The notes under the pieces were generated by a model. The model saw nothing but the letters and a program-made list of their open reading frames with translations, was not told the origin of the DNA and did no database searches. DNA of 64,000 nt from Opitutus sp. GAS368 (GTDB lineage: Bacteria; Verrucomicrobiota; Verrucomicrobiia; Opitutales; Opitutaceae), in the NCBI RefSeq assembly GCF_900104925.1, contig NZ_LT629735.1, forward strand, positions 962,291 through 1,026,290, given 5' to 3'. The position numbers and the translations under genes were made by a program. Shown in pieces: positions 60,538 through 64,000 of the stretch; position 1 is the stretch's first letter, and every line of letters starts with the position of its first letter.

Positions 60538-60742
60538 TCAAGACCGCGCATCGGGGTGCGTCGCCCCCTCAAGTCCGGCGAGATGAGCCAGCGCCTCGTC
60601 TCGCTTCGTGTCGCACATGCTTTCCGTCGGACGCAGGCTCATGCACCCTCCACCGGGCGTTCGGGTTTGCCAAACAGCGCGCGGCGGAAGTCCGGCCGCG
60701 GCTGCACGCAGGGAATCTCCGCCGGCTTGCTATGTGTTTCCA
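60538..60742 (-). pseudogene. Truncated, frameshifted YkgJ-family paralogue
   Basis: Read on the minus strand, one frame gives THSKPAEIPCVQPRPDF and ALFGKPERPVEGA then a stop. The neighbouring frame continues with CMSLRPTESMCDTKRDEALA and HLAGLE. Together these align with residues about 25-80 of the intact YkgJ-like protein encoded at 62524-62793 (HGKPAGIPCVQLRPD, LFGKPERPAVCVNLRPTQEM). The first about 25 residues, with the initial Cys cluster, are missing and the frame shifts once in the middle. It therefore looks like a decayed partial copy. Confidence 0.8.
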
Positions 60743-60961
60743 ATATATCTTTTTGGCCCGTCTCGCTCAAGCACCGCATATCATGCCGCGCCGCGTTACG
60801 CTTCGATGAATTCCCTTGGGCTCAAGGAAGGCCCTGCCTGGATCGCGCCTGGGTTCTCCGGGTTGGCGACACTGGCACAGAGCGCTGCCATTGGACGCGA
60901 ACGGGGCGTCGAATCTGCCAAGCCTTGAGGGAATCGCCCGTCATGTTGGAACACGGCCCGC
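60743..60961. other. Non-coding stretch, no gene recognised
   Basis: With the pseudogene, this completes a gap of 450 bp between the S41 peptidase and the patatin gene. It contains a short AT-rich patch (around 60745-60765, CCAATATATCTTTTTGG) and no convincing frame, hairpin or repeat. A plus-strand open frame running through it is the antisense of the pseudogene and then unrecognisable. Confidence 0.5.
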
Positions 60962-62335
60962 CTAATCCGATCGGCGGGTCGTTTTCAAGTCGGCTAAAAG
61001 CCGCTGATATTCCGGCGAATCGCGCAGGATTTCACCGGCGGCGGCGGTGAGCCGATCGACCGTGGCATCAGGGAGATTGAAGGTGGTCAGCAGGCTCCGA
61101 AAAAAGGACTTCTCCTCCTTGTCCCGAATGGCGTCGAATCCAACGTGAATCAGATAGTAGTCGGGCGGGATATCCGATGGGGTCTGTTTCTCCCGTTCGC
61201 TTTTCTTCCAGTCCTCCAAGGCATCGCGAAAATCCTCCAGCTCCTGGTAATCGGCCCGCGCTCCCGACTGATCCCCCAGGGTCAGGATTGACGTCAGGAT
61301 GCTGGGAACGGCTTCACGCTTGTTCCATTCCTCCCCGCGGAAGGCGGCGGCGTTTACGACGATTGCGACCAGGCGCTTTGGCTGGCGCATGCCTCCCCGG
61401 GCGAGAAGTTTGGCTATGCCGCCGACGCCGATGGCATCATCCAGGAGACTCTCCAGGCCAAGATTGTCCGCATATCCGCCATCAACCAGGTGAATGTATG
61501 GCCGGTTCTTCGCGTCGGCATAGGAATGGAGGATGCCGAGAACCTGCCTCTCCCGATGTGACAACTGGGCCGCGTCCGGTTTCCGGATCAGGAAATCGGA
61601 TTTTGCCGCACCGGGTGCACCGGCATAGTTTTTCACGGTCAACGGGGTCAGGACCAGCGGGATGGCAGAGGACGCCGCGACCGCCCGGGCGATGGGATAG
61701 TCATTCAGATCGGAGCTGATCAGGCCGAAGCGGGTGTCGTTGAAGATGAAGTGCTCGCCCGTGGCCATATCGGTCGAATTGATGGCGAGGTAGGGCCGGC
61801 CTCCGGCCTTGATCAGGTCGCCGAATTTGGCCCCGGAGAAAATATGACTGTCGTAGTATTCCGCGGCCAGGTCGCTCCGCCCGTAGTAAGGCGACAGCAA
61901 CTTGGGCCACGTAAAAGGATTCAACACGCGCAACGCCAGAGCACCCTGGACGTTTTTCTTGAGGAAACGCGACTCGTAGTCCTCGAAAATCCGGTCATGA
62001 TACAGGCAATAGTAGGCGGCGGTGAAACTCCCGCCCGATACCGCGGCCACCGCCTCCACATCGTCGAGCAGCCGGCGCGGCGGCCGGGAATTTGGCACCG
62101 GGGTCAGCGAGAGCTCCTTGAGCACGCCGTAAGAGAAGGCCGCGGCCCGGGTGCCGCCCCCGGAGAAAAATAACATGATTACCACACCGTCGTCATCCGC
62201 TTGTGGCGGACGCGGGACAAACCCGACCTGGTTCGACGCCGCGTCCGGGGTGAGCATCTTGTTGAGCGGCGCATGAACGCACGCTGTTAGAAACAGCACC
62301 AGAAGGCAGGCCGCACTGAAAGCCTTTCTCGTCAT
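60962..62335 (-). CDS. Patatin-like phospholipase, lipoprotein
   Basis: The product has 457 residues from the ATG at 62335. A lipoprotein signal ends in the lipobox LTAC (Cys 19), so it is lipid-anchored in the envelope. The patatin fold is shown by the oxyanion-hole segment FSGGGTRAAAFSYGVLKEL (about 57-75), the nucleophile elbow AVSGGSFTA (Ser 100) and the catalytic Asp in HLVDGGYADNLGLESLL. These give a Ser-Asp dyad for lipid acyl hydrolysis. The C-terminal ~130 residues are helical and charged. An in-frame ATG seven codons upstream (62356) is an alternative start. The intact YkgJ-like gene lies upstream on the same strand, separated by about 190 bp that include repeat element E. Confidence 0.9.
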   Translation of the reverse strand: MTRKAFSAACLLVLFLTACVHAPLNKMLTPDAASNQVGFVPRPPQADDDGVVIMLFFSGGGTRAAAFSYGVLKELSLTPVPNSRPPRRLLDDVEAVAAVSGGSFTAAYYCLYHDRIFEDYESRFLKKNVQGALALRVLNPFTWPKLLSPYYGRSDLAAEYYDSHIFSGAKFGDLIKAGGRPYLAINSTDMATGEHFIFNDTRFGLISSDLNDYPIARAVAASSAIPLVLTPLTVKNYAGAPGAAKSDFLIRKPDAAQLSHRERQVLGILHSYADAKNRPYIHLVDGGYADNLGLESLLDDAIGVGGIAKLLARGGMRQPKRLVAIVVNAAAFRGEEWNKREAVPSILTSILTLGDQSGARADYQELEDFRDALEDWKKSEREKQTPSDIPPDYYLIHVGFDAIRDKEEKSFFRSLLTTFNLPDATVDRLTAAAGEILRDSPEYQRLLADLKTTRRSD

Positions 62336-62420
62336 CGAGCCCGCCGAGAAAGCCATGAACTTGACGTTTTGTCCATTCCAGGCCTCGCCTGATAGCGGGG
62401 CAGTTTGGTTTGTTCGCTGT

Positions 62421-62484
62421 TGTAGGTCGGGGTTTTTTATCCCCGACAGACCGCGTGGTATGCCGGGCATAAAGCCCGACCTCC
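62421..62484. repeat. Paired-hairpin (REPIN-like) element E
   Basis: The left arm TGTAGGTCGGGGTTTTTTAT-CCCCGAC is a hairpin with a T-rich loop. The right arm (62462-62484) has reverse complement GGAGGTCGGGCTTTATGCCC, similar to the left. It lies between the patatin gene and the YkgJ-like gene and may serve as a terminator for the latter. Confidence 0.75.
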
Positions 62485-62523
62485 ATCAAACTGACCCACT
62501 ACCCCTTGCCTGGCGAACGCGAG

Positions 62524-62793
62524 TTACCCCCTACCCTGCTCCACCGAAGTGGCGCGCTCCAAGGCGCGCAAATAGTCCAAGGCCCCCTCTCTTGAGGTCC
62601 CACACATCTCTTGCGTAGGTCGGAGATTCACGCACACGGCCGGTCGCTCTGGCTTTCCGAATAGAGCACACCGCATGTCGGGCCGCAGCTGCACGCAGGG
62701 AATCCCCGCCGGCTTGCCGTGCAGCATGCCGGGGATCGGCGAAGAGATCGAGGGAGCGATGCAGCACGCGCCGCAGTTAGGCCGGCAATCCAT
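62524..62793 (-). CDS. YkgJ-family cysteine cluster protein
   Basis: The product has 89 residues with a conserved Cys pattern: MDCRPNCGACC at the start, then IPCVQLRPDMRCALFG, PAVCVNLRP and EMCG, typical of the YkgJ (zinc- or iron-binding) family. The function of this family is not established. The ATG at 62793 was chosen because it puts the cluster at the N-terminus; an in-frame GTG five codons upstream is possible. A decayed partial copy lies 1.8 kb away at 60538-60742. Confidence 0.85.
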   Translation of the reverse strand: MDCRPNCGACCIAPSISSPIPGMLHGKPAGIPCVQLRPDMRCALFGKPERPAVCVNLRPTQEMCGTSREGALDYLRALERATSVEQGRG

Positions 62794-62802
62794 GATCTTT
62801 TT

Positions 62803-62870
62803 AACCACGGATGACCCGGATATACACGGATGAAGTTCTCGTTCTCTTTTGATCCGTGCAATCCGTGGTG
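62803..62870. repeat. CCACGGAT ... ATCCGTGG inverted repeat
   Basis: It opens AACCACGGATGACCCGGATA and closes ATCCGTGCAATCCGTGGT; the two ends are inverted copies. It resembles 12531-12592 and lies directly upstream of the YkgJ-like gene. Confidence 0.6.
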
Positions 62871-62889
62871 AAAAGGATCGGGCTTGATG

Positions 62890-63240
62890 TTATCGCGGCT
62901 TCACCGGGCGCACTTCCACCGCGAGGCGGTGGTCGAGTCCGGGGCAGCCGCGGGCGATGGCGACCGCCTCGTCCAGGCTCGCCGCGTTGATCAGGATGTA
63001 GCCCCCGACGATCTCCTTCGCCTCGGCGTAGGGTCCGTCGGTGATGACCGCGCCGCCCGGCCCGCGCAGGACCTTGCCGGTGGGCTCGAGCCCGTTGGTG
63101 CCCGCGACGATGCCCTTGGCGGAGAGTCCCTCCATCCATGTGCCGAAGCGCGCCATGATCTTTTGCAGCTCCTCCGGCGTGGGGCCGGGACCGGTGCCGG
63201 GCTGGTGGAGGAGCAGGAGATATTGGGAGGAGTGCGTCAT
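62890..63240 (-). CDS. YCII-related (DGPF-type) domain protein
   Basis: The product has 116 residues. It has the YCII/DGPF signature ITDGPYAEAKEIVGGYILI, preceded by the helix PEELQKIMARFGTWMEGLSA and the strand QYLLLLHQP. The fold is a dimeric alpha-beta barrel. Such proteins are often encoded next to an ECF sigma factor, but none is seen here, and the activity of this subfamily is not known. The gene is divergent from the thioesterase gene, with 254 bp between the start codons. Confidence 0.88.
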   Translation of the reverse strand: MTHSSQYLLLLHQPGTGPGPTPEELQKIMARFGTWMEGLSAKGIVAGTNGLEPTGKVLRGPGGAVITDGPYAEAKEIVGGYILINAASLDEAVAIARGCPGLDHRLAVEVRPVKPR

Positions 63241-63357
63241 GATTTTTTGGAGGGTTCATTAATACAACGAACGACCAAGGCGATTCCGGACAGGCCGGCT
63301 CGTTTTTGTGTCTTTTGCCCTGCTGTGCGCCGGATCCCCCGAAAGCGAAAAACTCCA

Positions 63358-63445
63358 TGGCCACAAAAAGGCGCAAAAACGCACGAAAAATCTTCAAGCA
63401 AGGGGCCTTTCTTTTTGTGCACTTTTGTGCCTTTTTGTGGCCAAA
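63358..63445. repeat. TGGCCACAAAAA ... TTTTTGTGGCCA inverted-repeat element, copy 2
   Basis: It opens TGGCCACAAAAAGGCGCAAA and closes GTGCCTTTTTGTGGCCAAAA, the same ends as the element at 56513-56632 but with a different, shorter core. Just downstream, TTCCGTGTGTTCCGTGGTAA adds a fragment of the CCACGGA-type repeat. Together these make up most of the gap before the thioesterase gene. Confidence 0.72.
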
Positions 63446-63494
63446 ACCTTTCTGTGTATTCCGTGTGTTCCGTGGTAATCCCTTTCTTCCATTC

Positions 63495-63962
63495 ATGAGC
63501 GATCTGGTTCCCGAAAGTATGTCGGCGAAAGGCCTCGAGGCTTTCCTGCACGAGAAGATCCCGCTGACGCGCGCCATGGGCCTGCACGTCGCCGAGAGCA
63601 ACGCCAGGCGGCTCGTGCTCGAGGCGCCGCTCGACCGGAATGTGAACCATCTCGGCACCGCGTTCGGCGGCTCGCTCCACGCCCTGCCCACCCTCGCCTG
63701 CTACGCGGGGCTCTGGACGCTGTTGCGCGAGGCCGGCATCGATGGCCACGTCGTGGTGAAGCGCAGCCAGGCTTATTACCGCGCCCCGGTCACCGGCACC
63801 CTCCGCGCCATCTGCATCCGCCCGCCGGCCGCAGTGGTGAAGGAATTCATCCGCGACCTGCAGCGCCACAAGAAGGCCCGCATGGAGCTCGAGGCCGTCG
63901 TCGAGGGCAAGGACGGCAAGCCCGCCGTCGAGTTTTCCGGCACCTTCGTGGCGGTGGTGTGA
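63495..63962 (+). CDS. YiiD C-terminal-type hot-dog thioesterase
   Basis: The product has 155 residues. The sequence IPLTRAMGLHVAES, LDRNVNHLGTAFGGSLHALPTLACYAGLW and VVVKRSQAYYRAPVTG matches the thioesterase half of YiiD, a hot-dog fold enzyme usually fused to an N-acetyltransferase; here it stands alone. It likely hydrolyses an acyl-CoA or acyl-ACP thioester; the substrate is unknown. The next gene begins 10 bp downstream with a strong ribosome-binding site, so co-transcription is likely. Confidence 0.85.
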   Translation: MSDLVPESMSAKGLEAFLHEKIPLTRAMGLHVAESNARRLVLEAPLDRNVNHLGTAFGGSLHALPTLACYAGLWTLLREAGIDGHVVVKRSQAYYRAPVTGTLRAICIRPPAAVVKEFIRDLQRHKKARMELEAVVEGKDGKPAVEFSGTFVAVV

Positions 63963-63972
63963 AAGGGGCACC

Positions 63973-64000
63973 ATGAATATCTCACCCAAATACCTGGCCA
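63973..64000 (+). CDS. Start of a further gene, cut by the window edge
   Basis: An AAAGGGG Shine-Dalgarno stands four to five bases before the ATG at 63973, and nine codons are visible (MNISPKYLA). It is 10 bp after the thioesterase stop and probably in the same operon. Too little is visible to name it. Confidence 0.5.

Noticed and set aside
60608-60928. A 106-codon plus-strand frame in the 60.5-61.0 kb gap
   Set aside because: Its first half is the antisense of the YkgJ pseudogene and the rest has no recognisable features or ribosome-binding site.

Overview
The window looks like chromosome of a GC-rich Verrucomicrobium, most likely of the Opitutaceae (Opitutus/Lacunisphaera group). The grounds are a Tat-exported DUF1501 protein paired with a planctomycete-type cytochrome (PSCyt1/DUF1549/DUF1553) protein, a strong G/C third-position bias, a type Vb adhesin with autotransporter-type beta repeats, and several families of small intergenic inverted repeats. 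The lineage is inference from gene content; there is no rRNA marker. I recognised no tRNA, rRNA, CRISPR array or transposase.

Layout. 1-5604: end of a small membrane protein, a SufE-like protein, the DUF1501 + PSCyt/DUF1549/DUF1553 pair and a TatD-like hydrolase. 5682-9330: a GT-C-type membrane protein, tRNA t6A dehydratase TcdA, and an overlapping NadR-kinase/PnuC pair for NAD precursor uptake. 9380-14788: Hsp33, a fusion of a fatty-acid-hydroxylase-like domain with a haemolysin III domain, exported MsrA, an Hsp15-like S4 protein and EttA. 14953-15657: a membrane-anchored class III cyclase whose specificity residues fit adenylate cyclase.

15799-43317 is a two-partner secretion operon on the minus strand: a TpsB outer-membrane transporter followed 6 bp later by a single 25.5-kb gene for an 8496-residue haemagglutinin-like exoprotein. 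That gene alone fills 40% of the window and is built from amplified repeats, some identical at DNA level over more than 600 bp. Upstream on the same strand (43500-54072) is a compact type VI secretion membrane module: a 1418-residue pseudokinase-TM-helical-FGE protein, a helical protein, TssL/DotU, TssM/IcmF and TagF. No tube, sheath, baseplate, ClpV or VgrG gene is present in the window. The regulatory fusion protein and the giant adhesin are the most unusual items here.

54342-60511: an aquaporin, two consecutive PilT-type retraction ATPases, and a coupled S41-peptidase/LolA-like duplicated-domain pair. 60512-64000: a truncated, frameshifted YkgJ pseudogene, a patatin-like lipoprotein, the intact YkgJ paralogue, a YCII protein, a YiiD-type thioesterase and the first codons of one more gene.

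Three families of small dispersed repeats sit between genes. One is REPIN-like: two similar hairpins in opposite orientation, usually beginning with (T)GTAG. It contributes the TAG stop codon of at least two genes, and a related single arm contributes a third.
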